From NCBI RefSeq assembly GCF_026914265.1, contig NC_069126.1, positions 78,247,232 to 78,311,231 on the forward strand: a DNA stretch of 64,000 bases, given 5' to 3'. Position 1 is the stretch's first letter. Each line of letters begins with the position of its first letter. Made by a program: the position numbers and the translations under genes. Under the pieces are notes generated by a model. That model was not told the origin of the DNA. It searched no databases and saw only the letters and a list, made by a program, of their open reading frames with translations. Below are positions 24,573 through 35,572 of the stretch, one piece after another. Source of the DNA: Mya arenaria (Eukaryota; Mollusca; Bivalvia; Myida; Myidae).

Positions 24573-24972
24573 TCTCCCCATGCCATAAACGCTCATTTTT
24601 TACACCAAAATAGGCTCATTAGCCTATGAGATATTTGAAATTCAGTGGCAGAGACAAATAATTATGCTTTTGCTTTCTGTATGGTATAAACACGTTTGGA
24701 TACTTATCTTTAGATATATTTGTACCTGATAGGTATGATAATTATCTCAACATTTTTTACTTGTTAATGTCATCTATTCAGATAACATTTTCCTTTCTTT
24801 GTCCGTGTAAAGTCGCCATCTTTTTCCCGATTAATATCTTGCCTGTTTTGTGCCTGAAGTATACGGATCCTAATCAGTTAAAACCCCTGCGTCTTTGTTT
24901 CAAATTTCTTGTTATTGCTCACATTTACATTGCTATTAACCACAGGGGCAGAAAGATATAACTTTAATTGAT

Positions 24973-25066
24973 CATACACACGCACGCACGCACACACGAG
25001 CACAGACACAGACGGAGAGAGAGAGAGAGAGAGAGAGACAGCGAGAAAGAGAAAGAGAGAGAGGGG
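24973..25066. repeat. (CA/CG)n then (GA)n microsatellite
   Basis: A short CACG-rich tract is followed by GA dinucleotides and a G-rich end. Confidence 0.93.
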
Positions 25067-25374
25067 GGCGGTGGGTAAAGGGGAGCATCGGGGTTTTACA
25101 CTACCGTTTTTGAAAAGGTTGAACGATAAGACCCTGTATATACATGTTGTGCTCCCTGTGTAATTAACTAATGTATTATAAGAACATACAATTAGTTATC
25201 TCCCCTTGTCCTAAAACTTGCTGCATCAGGTTTATTATTAGAAGAGTTAACTAACGCGATTGATGAACTCACTGAACTATTCATAGCACATGCTTGATCA
25301 TTATATGTGTCACGATTTAAATGCATTATGTCACATGTTCTCGAGACAATTTATTCATGTACTGAGAAGATAAG

Positions 25375-26738
25375 CAAAACGTTGCACATATACGTACTGA
25401 GCAAAACTTGACACATATACGTACTGAGCAATACTTAACACATGTGTGTACTGAGCAAACCTTAACACATATACGTACTGAGCGAAACTTAACACATATA
25501 CGTACTAAGAAATACTTAACACATATACGTACTCAGCAATACTTAACACAAACATGTACTGAACAAATCTTAACACATATATGTACTGAGCAATACTTAA
25601 GACGTATACGAACAGAGCAATACTTAACACATATATGTACTGAGCAATACTTAACATATATATGTACTGAGCAAAACGAAACACATATATGTACTGAGAA
25701 ATACTTAACACATATATGTACTGAGCAAAACTTAACATGTATAATTATGTTCTGAACAATACTTAACATATTAATGTACTGAGAAAAAAAATATACATAT
25801 ATGTACTTCGCAAAACTTAACACATAAACGAACTGAGCAATGCTTAACACATATAAGTACTAAGCAATACTTAGCACATATATGAACTGAGCAATACTTG
25901 ACACATATATGAACTGAGCAATACTCAACACATGTATGTACTCAGCAGAATTTTACACATATACGTACTGAGCAATACTTAACACATATACGTACTGAGC
26001 AATACTTAACTCATATACATACTGAGCAAAACGTAACACATATACGTACTGAGCAAAACTTAACACATTAACGTACTGAGCAAAACTTAACACATAAACG
26101 TTATGAGCAATACTTACCACATATACGTTCCGAGCAATACTTCACACATATAAGTACCGAGCAGTACTTGATGCATATACGTACTGAGTAATACTTCACA
26201 CATATACGTACCGAGCAGTACTTATCGCATATACGTACTGAGCAATACTTCACACATATACGTACCGAGCAGTACTTAACGCATATACGTACTGAGCAAT
26301 ACTTAACAAATATATGTACTGAGCAATACTTCACACATAAACGTACCGAGCAGTACTTAACGCATATACGTAATGAGCAATACTTACCACATATACGTTC
26401 TGAGCAATACTTCACACATATACGTAACGAGCAGTACTTAATGCATATACGTACTGAGCAATACTTAACACATAAACGTACTGAGCAATACTTCAGACAT
26501 ATACGTACCGAGCAGTACTTAACACATAAACGTACTGAGCAATACTTCACACATATACGTACTGAGCAGTTTTTAACGCATAAACCTACTGAGCAATACT
26601 CAACACACATACGTACTGAGCAATACTTACCACATATACGTTCTGAGCAATACTTAGCACGTACACGTACTGAACAATACTTAACACATATACGCTCTGA
26701 ACAATCCTTAACACATATACATACTGGGCAAAACTGAT
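25375..26738. repeat. 27-bp minisatellite array (~50 copies)
   Basis: The unit contains CTTAACACATATACGTACTG then AGCAATA. The 9-codon period produces VKYCSVRIC-type repeats on the minus strand and THIRTEQYL on the plus strand. Seven to eight more units at 29236-29445 belong to the same array copied by a segmental duplication. Confidence 0.95.
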
Positions 26739-27339
26739 GTGTACTGATAATGTCTAATTACACTAGCATTTGAAAGATTCAAATAAAGCATTCTGAAAAT
26801 GATATATTTCATAATTATCAAGTCAAATTGTTAGATCTTGAACATCAGCGTAATCCAAACATCTAAAAACTAAATTTAGAAATCAAAATTAAGCGTCCTC
26901 CTTCTATTGTTTATAGCTAAATCAATGGCATTGATTCAACACTCTGGCTATTGTTTTAAAAACAGTTTTCTTGGATCGCAAGTGATTAACCTCCGTATTC
27001 AACTGTGAAACAAATTCCGTGGACGGGGACTTAAAGATACGGCGAACACTGATTTGTTGTTATGTTTTGGGATGGGGTTATATTGAAATTGCAGGCGTGA
27101 GAACTCTTGACAATTGGTTTGCAGCACAATAGGTGGACACATGCTTTAGAACAGGCCAATGTAATGCTGATTCCTTTCTTAAGGCCTCGTATGTTGGCAA
27201 AACCTTCCATGCTCATCATGTAAAAGCATGTGCCGTGTACTCTCTTATGTATGGGGCATTTTCTGTAGAGATGAATCAGAAATTAGTAACAGCACATTTT
27301 CTATCACGCTGAGATTTGAAATTATTGTCATAATGTTTG

Positions 27340-29112
27340 TGAAAGCATTGTATGAAGGTGGTTTCTCTTTGTACAAAGAAGCTTTTTCGTCTCTATCCAA
27401 ATTATGCTCGTTTGTTGCCTTTATATGTTCGTGATATGTTTGTTTTTGTACAGAGAACCCCAAACGCTGCTCATCATTTTTGAGGTAAACTTACACAAAA
27501 CTCAACAAATGCACTTGACCATATGAATAGGCAAAATAATCTAGCTGTGTGAAGTTAGCTAAACATACGACATTGGACATTGGACATTCAAAATCGAATG
27601 TTGTGCTGGCACGACATTGGACATTCAAAATCGGCAATCTTAAAATTATTTAAAAAGGGTTAGAGATCACAAAAGCAATGACCCATTATAAATTTATAAA
27701 CACCAAGAGAGCATTGCCATTACGATTCCATCGCAATATTTGAAACTTAAGCATGATTCAGATAGACATGATGTCACATATGCAGATAAAGATTCAAATG
27801 AATATACTTATGAATGGTCGTGGATTATATGTAGACAAACAGTGATAATGCTTTCGAAATGGCATACTTTTAATAAGCTTAATTGTTTACAAACCACTGC
27901 TACACATCCAGTACCATTTATAAACGAAGTGAAGATAATTATATTCACAGTATATGATGACATATGGAAAATATACACATGCATTGATGATTCCAAAAAA
28001 TATAAATGTAATCGTTCCTACATCTACTTTATCTGGTTTTACATATTATAACACGAAATATTGTCAATGAGCCGATTAAGCAACCTATTACTGCCTGTCG
28101 GCTTATTTTTTATCGACTCAATTAGTCACAACATTCGATTTTGAATGTCCAATGTCCAATGTCGTGCCAGCAAAAAAATCGATTTTGAATGTCCAATGTC
28201 CAATGTCGTGCCAGCACAACATTCAATTTTGAATGTCCAATGTCCAATGTCGTGCTAGCACGACATTCATTTTTGAAATTCCAATGTCCAATGTCGTGCT
28301 GGCACGACATTCATTTTTGAATGTCCAATGTCGTGCTAGCACGACTTTAACTTTTGAAATCCCAATGTCCAATGTCGTGCTGGCACGACATTCGATTTTT
28401 AATGTCCAATGTCGTGCTAGCACGACTTTCACTTTTGAATGTCCAATGTCCAATGTCGTGCCAGCACAACATTCGATTTTAAATGTCCAATGTCCAATGT
28501 CGTGCCAGCACAACATTCGATGTTGAATGTCCAATGTCCAATGTCGTGCTAGCACGACATTCATTTTTGAATGTCCAATGTCGTGCTAGCACGACTTTCA
28601 CTTTTGAATGTCCAATGTCCAATGTCGTGCCAGCACAACATTCGATTTTGAATGTCCAATGTCCAATGTCGTGCCAGCACAACATTCGATTTTGAATGTC
28701 CAATGTCGTGCTGGCACGACATTCATCTTTGAATGTCCAATGTCCAATGTCGTGCCAGCACGACTTTTAATTTTGAATGTCCAATGTCGTGCCAGCACAA
28801 CATTCGATTTTGAATGTCCAATGTCCAATGTCGTGCCAGCACAACATTCGATTTTGAATGTCCAATGTCCAATGTCGTGCCAGCACAACATTCGATCTTG
28901 AATGTCCAATGTCCAATGTCGTATGTTTAGCTAACTTCACACAGCTAAATAATCTCATCAAAAATGATGGCGGAGCAATAGGACTCACTAAAACTGCAAG
29001 TCAGTTGCTGCGCCTGATGGTGTCTGGTCATGAAGTAGCCAGAGTTGTGCATGAAGTTCAATCGTGCATAAAATGTTTGAAACACGGGCAAAGTAAGGGT
29101 ATTGATATTTGG
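27340..29112 (+). pseudogene. Decayed exon of an unnamed invertebrate family, copy A, split by a transposon
   Basis: One frame reads VVSLCTKKLFRLYPNYARLL.., an in-frame TGA after NAAHHF, then GKLTQNSTNALDHMNRQNN to 27542. It resumes after the inserted element at 28956 with KNDGGAIGLTKTASQLL and MVSGHEVARVVHEVQ. It stops at GIDIW-TAA near 29112, where copy B reads on. The NYARLLPLY..QNN..KNDGGAIGLT..MV.G.EVARVV pattern resembles a widespread uncharacterised, possibly transposon-derived, invertebrate family. That resemblance is pattern memory and was not searched. Confidence 0.55.
27543..28946. mobile_element. Foldback transposon with 9-bp target duplication
   Basis: The element begins AGCTGTGTGAAGTTAGCTAA and ends with its inverted complement TTAGCTAACTTCACACAGCT. 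The terminal repeats match over about 75 bp with one mismatch. It is flanked by AAATAATCT at 27534-27542 and again at 28947-28955. The right arm (28125-28930) is a tandem array of ~35-45-bp units carrying GAATGTCCAATGTCCAATGT and the perfect palindrome GTCGTGCTAGCACGAC. The left arm has about two inverted units. The 480-bp middle has no recognisable transposase; a 103-residue frame at 27740-28051 is unrecognised. A 9-bp duplication with long inverted arms suits Mutator-like or foldback elements. Confidence 0.88.
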
Positions 29113-29235
29113 TAATAGAACGACAAAGCTTAACACAGAAAAGGTTTAATGCACATGTTCTCGCACTGAACGATACCATTTACACGGTGGAGAACCCACG
29201 TGACTCATTGGTAAAGTCCACGGCAAAAAATGTAA

Positions 29236-30141
29236 ACATATACGTACTGAACAATACTTGCCACATATACGTTCTGAACAATACTTACCACATATACGTT
29301 CTGAGCAATACTTAGCACGTACACGTACTGAGCAATACTTTACACATATACGTACTGAACAATACTTAACACATATACGCTCTGAACAATCCTTAACACA
29401 TATACATACTGAGCAAAACTAAACACATATACATACTGGGCAAAACTGATATGTACTGATAATGTCTAATTACACTAGCATTTGAAAGATTCAAATAAAG
29501 CATTCTGAAAATGATATATTTCATAATTATCAAGTCAAATGGTTAGATCTTGAACATCAGCGTAATCCAAACATCTAGAAACTAAATATAGAAATCAAAA
29601 TTAAGGGTCCTCCTTCTGTTGTTTATTGCCAAATCAATGGCATTGATTGTATGAAGGTGGTTTCTCTTTGTACAAAGAAGCTTTTTCGTCTCTATCCAAA
29701 TTATGCTCGTTTGTTGCATGTATATGTTCGTGATATGTTTGTTCTTGTACATAGAACCCCAAACGCTGCTCATCATTTTTGAGGTAAGCTTACACAAAAC
29801 TCAACAACTGCACTTGACCATATAAAAAGCAAAATAATCTCATCAAAAATGATGGCGGAGCAATAGGACTCAGTAAAACTGCAAGTCAGTTGCTGCGCCG
29901 GATGGTGTCCGGTCATGAAGTAGCCAGAGTTGTGCATGAAGTTCAATCGTGCATAAAATGTTTGAAACACGGGCAAAGTAAGGGTATTGATATTCGGTTA
30001 TATGAACGACAAAGCTTAACACAGAAAAGGTTTAATGCACATGTTCTCGCACTGACCGATACCATTTACACGGTGGAGAACCCACGTGACTCATTGGTAA
30101 AGTCCACGGCAAAAAAATGTAAACAAAAGGTCTCGATTCAG
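29236..30141. repeat. Segmental tandem duplication, copy B (empty site)
   Basis: It consists of seven to eight 27-bp units (29236-29445) followed by sequence collinear with copy A. At 29832-29840 it has a single AAATAATCT running straight into CATCAAAAATGATGG, which is the uninterrupted target site of the element in copy A. Confidence 0.85.
29648..30141 (+). pseudogene. Decayed exon of the same unnamed family, copy B
   Basis: It has the same reading as copy A, including the TGA after NAAHHF. One base is lost near 29829 (CATATAAAAAGC against CATATGAATAGGC in copy A), shifting the frame. Downstream it stays open where copy A is broken: RMVSGHEVARVVHEVQ, then ERQSLTQKRFNAHVLAL and IYTVENPRDSLV. 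It ends at a good donor, GATTCAG/GTATGT, at 30141/30142. The two copies carry different lesions, so both decayed after duplication, apart from the shared TGA. Confidence 0.55.
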
Positions 30142-30815
30142 GTATGTTTTTTTAAAGATAACTTTCTTAATACTGGGAGATTTTTGTCATTTTTGACCAT
30201 AAACCCCGCCATGGTTGTATAAATCTATCTCTAAAATCCTGAACTTTTCTGAAAATCTTGACCAACTGATTTCTCGAAGTTGAAAATTTCAGCAAAGTAC
30301 ACGGTTCCTGACAAATATATTTCCAAAATTGGGGTTAGCCGTAAGTAATTCATACGATAATCATATTTTCAGCAAGTTTTATGCATTTTGAAGTTTTCAG
30401 AGGCTTTGGTTTTATTTCTTATAGTTATTTTAAAGGGGAAAATGATCACAAACACAATTGATAAAGTGAACGGACATTAAGATTTGATAAAATACACGGG
30501 CGTTTTCCAACCATAGAAGGATCTCTCAGATTATAATTTTATGTGAAGTATTATATACTTTTCCGTTCTAAATACTCGTTTATATAACAGGGCTAAAATG
30601 TACATAAAAAGATGAAGCATAAGCAGGTTCCTGGGTTGGGTACTCGATTGGTATCTTTTTTTTATTTGAAGTGTCTAAATATAGAAATACTAAAAACAAC
30701 GAGTAGTGGAAGAATATATGAATTATATATAGATTTCGCTAAAGCTAAACACATCGTAATTTGCAAACCTGGTAAATAAGGGTGTAGATGGCACGTTTTT
30801 TTTGCTCTGAAAGCT

Positions 30816-31104
30816 ATGTATCCAAAAACCAATGCAAGGGAGAAAAACAATAATGGTTGTACAGATATATTCCAAAATTTAAACGGGACAAGACAATGTG
30901 ACATTATTCCATGTAGACCCTTTCTATTTGTATTATATGTTCACGGTCCTTGTACACATCACAAAAACCACTGTCAAAGCGGTATATTTGTCACAAATGA
31001 TATACCAGACATTGATGCGCTCATATTTGCTGATAACATAGCCAACGCCTGGTCAACACACATGTATACTGAACGATCACTCAAACAAAATGCACCATGT
31101 TGGT
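30816..31104 (+). pseudogene. Non-LTR retrotransposon reverse transcriptase fragment
   Basis: One open frame carries NLNGTRQCD, then HCQSGIFVTNDIPDI and LIFADNIAN. These correspond to the GTRQGD, (S)GI-V--EI-DI and FADD blocks of reverse transcriptases from non-LTR elements. The catalytic FADD reads FADN, and the glycine of RQGD is cysteine. The frame lacks the rest of the domain, so it is a dead fragment. The downstream 66-bp array starts about 140 bp further on. Confidence 0.7.
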
Positions 31105-31242
31105 AACGTGTAGCCGCAAATGCAGTCTTCACGACTTAATATTTTACGTTATCAATAATTCGCGAACGCTGTCATAGCTTAAAATTGTTTATCCGAAATA
31201 TCGTTAATCTAAACTTGGTGGTGGGGTTATCATGTGTGGTAG

Positions 31243-32500
31243 GTTAGGGTGCAGATCAGTGCTCGTTCGCATTGCTCATTGAGGGCGGAGGGTAAGCGTG
31301 TGCAGCAAGTTCGGGTACAAACCAGTGCTCGTTCGCATTGCTCATTGAGGGCGGGGGATAAGCGTGTGCTGCAGGTTAGGGTACAGATCAGTGCTCGTTC
31401 GCATTGCTCATTGAGGGCGGGGGATAAGCGTGTGCTGCAGGTTAGGGTACAGATCAGTGCTCGTTCGCATTGCTCATTGAGGGCGGGGGATAAGCGTGTG
31501 CTGCAGGTTAGGGTACAGATCAGTTCTCGTTCGCATTGCTCATTGAGGGCGGGGTATAAGCTTGTGCTGCAGGTTAGGGTACAGATCAGTTCTCGTTCGC
31601 ATTGCTCATTGAGGGCGGGGGATAAGCGTGTGCTGCAGGTTAGGGTGCAGATCAGTTCTCGTTCGCATTGCTCATTGAGGGCGGGGGATAAGCGTGTGCT
31701 GCAGGTTAGGGTGCAGATCAGTTCTCGTTCGCATTGCTCATTGAGGGCGGGGGATAAGCTTGTGCTGCAGGTTAGGGTGCAGATCAGTTCTCGTTCGCAT
31801 TGCTCATTGAGGGCGGGGTATAAGCTTGTGCTGCAGGTTAGGGTACAGATCAGTTCTCGTTCGCATTGCTCATTGAGGGCGGGGTATAAGCTTGTGCTGC
31901 AGGTTAGGGTACAGATCAGTTCTCGTTCGCATTGCTCATTGAGGGCGGGGTATAAGCTTGTGCTGCAGGTTAGGGTACAGATCAGTTCTCGTTCGCATTG
32001 CTCATTGAGGGCGGGGTATAAGCTTGTGCTGCAGGTTAGGGTACAGATCAGTTCTCGTTCGCATTGCTCATTGAGGGCGGGGTATAAGCTTGTGCTGCAG
32101 GTTAGGGTACAGATCAGTTCTCGTTCGCATTGCTCATTGAGGGCGGGGTATAAGCTTGTGCTGCAGGTTAGGGTACAGATCAGTTCTCGTTCGCATTGCT
32201 CATTGAGGGCGGGGTATAAGCTTGTGCTGCAGGTTAGGGTGCAGATCAGTTCTCGTTCGCATTGCTCATTGAGGGCGGGGTATAAGCTTGTGCTGCAGGT
32301 TAGGGTACAGATCAGTTCTCGTTCGCATTGCTCATTGAGGGCGGGGTATAAGCTTGTGCTGCAGGTTAGGGTACAAATCAGTTCTCGTTCGCATTGCTCA
32401 TTGAGGGCGGAGGGTAAGCGTGTGCAGCAAGTTCGGGTACAAATCAGTGCTCGTTCGCACTGCTCATTGAGGGCGTGGGTTATAAGCTTGTGCTGCAGGT
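31243..32500. repeat. 66-bp satellite-like array (19 copies), open on both strands
   Basis: The unit contains GTTCGCATTGCTCATTGAGG and GTTAGGGTACAGATCAGT, with AAGCTT or AAGCGT variants. Because 66 is 22 codons and no stop occurs in the unit, frames of more than 410 codons run through on both strands (CSLRAGYKLVLQVR and ALNEQCERELICTLTC). Variants are ordered: edge units carry AGGGTAAGCGTGTGCAGCAA and central ones TATAAGCTTGTGCTGCAG. No gene is inferred. Confidence 0.93.
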
Positions 32501-32779
32501 AATGGTACAAATATGTCCTCGTTTTTTAATGTTGTGCGTAAACTGTTCAGGGCACTATCCTCCGTGCTTTAGAATTTAACTTTGGGTGAATTAGCAGTGT
32601 GATCCGGAATAAATAAAAATGGATTGGGATACGCGAGTGCGGCAGGTTAGGGGGCCAATCAGTGAATCTGGGTTCCGACGACTTCCGTTAACGGTGTTGA
32701 AATGTACATTTTTGAAAATCATGCCCGGGCGAATAGCGCCTAAATGGAGCTACAGCAATTGTTAAAGAGGCATTCGTTT

Positions 32780-33530
32780 CTAGTCAAGTTAAGTGAAGTT
32801 TATTAAGTTATCTTGGTCACAGGCCCATAATACAAAAACATGTTTACATCAATGTCGTACGATAATATCATTGTCATTTTCATCACTATTTTAACAGTAT
32901 TAACAATAATATGAAGAAACCTATCAACATTTAGTAAGCGTGCACAATTGCTATGATAAATTGGCATGTGTGTAACAATATGTTATATTTTTTGCATAAA
33001 AGTTTGCTATAAAATACTTCCACAAAATAATTTTCTATTGTTATTTAATGTTATTACTATAAAGCTATCAGTTATAAGTTATCAGATGTCGCAGTAACAA
33101 AAACTATTTTACCTTATTTCTTTAATAAATATTTTATGCTTAAATTCAATACATTCTGTCTTTTGTTAATGTTAGGTGATAGACATTCATTAATATCGAT
33201 TTTTATTATTGCATCTAATTTATTCAATATACAACAAATAAAACAAACAAGAAAAACTGAATCGTTATTGTTTAGTATAGATTTCATACATTGTTTTTAA
33301 TGTACAAGTACACCTTACCGGCGCAGTCTGATAAACAAACGTTAGAAAATTCATTAGTTCTGATAAAAGTGTTATGAGAAGACATTTGCGTCAATTTCCC
33401 AGGGAAAACGTCATATCATATGACGACGTCGTTGTTTGACGGCATCATGTTAAGTTTCAAACAATATTGACGTTATTACTGACAACGATACACACGATAG
33501 TATTACATCATCACAAACTGTGATAAGCAG
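32780..33530. other. AT-rich spacer, possible repeat remnant
   Basis: AAGTGAAGTTTATTAAGTTA and GTCACAGGCCCATAATACAA at its start look like an interspersed repeat, but I have no second copy in the window. Nothing else is supportable here. Confidence 0.3.
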
Positions 33531-33533
33531 AAA

Positions 33534-33790
33534 ATGGCGACGTCAGACGAAGAAGCGGCGCACAGAACAGCTATTCAATTCTGTGTACAATCAGGAATGA
33601 TACCTATCAATACGTTACGCCAGACGAAGTTCACAGAACGTTACAAGAATGTTTCAAGAGCACTCGTGTATAAATGGCATGGTAGATTTAGCGCCGGTTT
33701 ACACCTCGTGGGCGGCCGAAGTACAAGGATTGCAGAACAGTGAAATTCGTGCAACTATTCGCAGGTTGGTTAATAATAAATTACTTAAAT
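33534..33790 (+). pseudogene. Transposon-type helix-turn-helix (GVQW/mariner-like) fragment
   Basis: The frame starts MATSDEEAAHRTAIQFCVQS and includes NVSRALVYKWHGRF, the N-terminal helix-turn-helix pattern of mariner-associated GVQW-type proteins. The frame stops at 33743. A second frame overlapping the end reads LQNSEIRATIRRLV, as expected for the continuation of that family, so an indel has split it. No catalytic DDE domain follows. It could alternatively be the first exon of a spliced gene, since CGCAG/GTTGGT at 33763 resembles a donor. Confidence 0.5.
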
Positions 33791-33907
33791 ACTTTAGATA
33801 AAAATATAACTTAAGATAAACTGATTATAATAAGAAAAACGTTTATGCTTGAAGTTGATTAAATGTTTAAATGATTAAGTGTTTAAAACTCTTATAACAT
33901 TATAAGT

Positions 33908-33990
33908 ATCTTCCATGGCCGACAGTGTAAGATAGGTTCATTCCGACCCGAGCGTAGGGTGTTTTGCGGAAACGAGGTTTACCGACATTA
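33908..33990 (+). repeat. Dispersed repeat, family E (copy 2)
   Basis: It is preceded by TATAAGT, starts ATCTTCCATGGCCGACAGTG and contains CCCGAGCGTAGGGTGTTTTG. The same sequence including its TATAAGTATC flank occurs reverse-complemented at 37800-37885, so the pair brackets the dehydrogenase gene. Confidence 0.8.
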
Positions 33991-34173
33991 CATTTGCTCC
34001 TTAAGATTATTGTGCCCTGAAGGTAAATCTCGTCCTACGAATGTGACATGAATCTAAGTAACGAAATCCTGACTTTCTAGCAAACAAGTAGGTTATTTGT
34101 GTAAATGTGACCTCCGCAGATAGGCGACACAATCTGTGTTAAACATCACAGTGAGGAGTTTGATCACAGGAAT

Positions 34174-34941
34174 ATGCGAAACATGAACAACTTAAATCTT
34201 GCTGGTAAGAAATTTCTTGTCACGGGAGCGGGGCGAGGGTTTGGTAAAGCAATTGCTAAAGCTCTTGATGCAAATGGAAGCAAAGTGTATGCAGCGAGCA
34301 AAAGTGTTGATACCTTGGATGCATTAAAAGCAGAGAACCCTTCGGTACATACCATCGCTGTTGATTTGTCTAACTGGGATGAAACAAGAACCAAACTTGC
34401 CAAAATCGAGCCACTGTATGGTCTTGTGAACAACGCGGGAATTTACAATACTTCTGATCAAGCCAGTGATACTTCAAGAGATATGCTTTATTATAAGTTT
34501 ATTGATACAAATCTTATGAGCGCTATTAACTGCATTCAGATCGCAGCAAAGGGGATGATCAAGATTGGCAATGGTGGATCCATCGTGAACAGGTCATCTA
34601 TGGGATACTTACACATTCCACACCCACCTTTGTACCAGATGTCATATAATTTAACAAAAGCAGCCCTTGACCAAGTCACAAGAGAATTTGCCGTGGAACT
34701 AGGGCGCTATAAAATACGGGTAAACTCATTAAATCCTATACTTGTGCGAACTGACATGACGGAGCATTTGTACCAAATGCTACCAGAATTAGCCGAGGAA
34801 TTAGGGACTGCAATACCTCTAAAAGAACCACCAACTATCAATAGCATTGTAGGTCCGGCGTTGTACTTCCTAAACGATTTGTCAGGTTTTGTGACGGGGA
34901 CTGTTAACGTTATTGGTGGTGGACTTACAAAAAGTTTTTAG
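34174..34941 (+). CDS. Short-chain dehydrogenase/reductase, L-xylulose/carbonyl reductase-like
   Basis: This is a cytosolic-type NAD(P)H oxidoreductase of the classical SDR superfamily, 255 residues, near the family's ~245-250. Visible motifs are the cofactor loop TGAGRGFG (17-24), VDL (63-65), NNAG (86-89), the helix Asn in FIDTN (113), SS (141-142), and the catalytic YNLTK with Tyr158 and Lys162 leading into AALDQV. The substrate-loop start is NPILVRTDM. The order and the C-terminal IGGG most resemble dicarbonyl/L-xylulose reductases, but the substrate is inferred. Two starts are possible, 34174 and Met4 at 34183; I use the first. ATCACAG/GAAT at 34168 could be an acceptor to a 5' non-coding exon. 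The coding region has no intron. An AATAAA lies at 35099. Confidence 0.9.
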   Translation: MRNMNNLNLAGKKFLVTGAGRGFGKAIAKALDANGSKVYAASKSVDTLDALKAENPSVHTIAVDLSNWDETRTKLAKIEPLYGLVNNAGIYNTSDQASDTSRDMLYYKFIDTNLMSAINCIQIAAKGMIKIGNGGSIVNRSSMGYLHIPHPPLYQMSYNLTKAALDQVTREFAVELGRYKIRVNSLNPILVRTDMTEHLYQMLPELAEELGTAIPLKEPPTINSIVGPALYFLNDLSGFVTGTVNVIGGGLTKSF

Positions 34942-35374
34942 CATAAACATTGCATATGTTATTACATGATATAACATCAAAGATGTCGTATGCTGTTTTG
35001 AAGTTGATGTTTAAAACATAGTTTTTTTTTAATTATGGAGTAGACGTAGATGTCAGGTAGACAAAACAAACTGTCCAGGATGAATTGTAATTCCCTAAAA
35101 TAAAGCAAGAGCATGTGCAAGTTTCTTGGTTATTTATGTTTATATACACAATTACACATACTAGTAGTATCTAGTAACTCAATTTCTCATTGTTTTTATC
35201 TACTAATGAAGGCGTTACGCCGAAACGTTTAAGATAATAAACTATCCGTGTTTGTGTGGTTTCTTTTATTCATATTCATTATTTATTACTAATACAATCA
35301 CACTTTTGAGACATTGTAGTTTAAAACTGTAATACTTGAATAGGAAAAATAGGCAATGATATCAATACAAATAA

Positions 35375-35572
35375 TACAATGAAAACGACAGGGACGATTA
35401 TACTTGAAAACGACAGGGACGATTATACTTGAAAACGACAGGGACGATTATACTTGAAAACTACTGGGACGATTATACTTGAAAACGACAGGGACGATTA
35501 TGCTTGAAAACTACTGGGACGATTATACTTGAAAACGACAGGGACGATTATGCTTGAAAACTACTGGGATAT
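35375..35572. repeat. 25-bp tandem repeat (~8 copies)
   Basis: The unit GAAAACGACAGGGACGATTA plus TACTT alternates in its last copies with a GAAAACTACTGGGACGATTA variant, forming a 50-bp dimer. Confidence 0.92.

Larger units (their letters stand above)
26739..29235. repeat. Segmental tandem duplication, copy A
   Basis: Sequence from 26741 (TGTACTGATAATGTCTAATT) onward recurs from 29450 with few mismatches. Copy B lacks about 400 bp corresponding to roughly 26950-27345 and the foldback element at 27543-28946. The junction with copy B's leading repeat array is at about 29235, immediately after AAATGTAAACA. Confidence 0.85.

Noticed and set aside
25408-26737. VKYCSVRIC-type Cys-rich repeat peptides
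   Set aside because: They are a 9-codon reading of a 27-bp minisatellite; both strands are equally open and stops appear between blocks.
31243-32500. Interstitial telomere because of TTAGGG
   Set aside because: TTAGGG occurs once per 66-bp unit and not in tandem.
31230-32510. Long open frames of 417 and 426 codons on opposite strands as candidate repetitive proteins
   Set aside because: Both are a consequence of a stop-free 66-bp unit repeated 19 times. They have no unique flanking coding sequence, no recognised domain, and cannot both be real.
35200-35245. Hammerhead ribozyme-like core (CTAATGA, GGCGTTACGCC hairpin, GAAACG) near a Penelope-like retroelement motif
   Set aside because: The essential G of CUGAUGA is A, and no pairing partner for helix I was found, so an active ribozyme is not supported.
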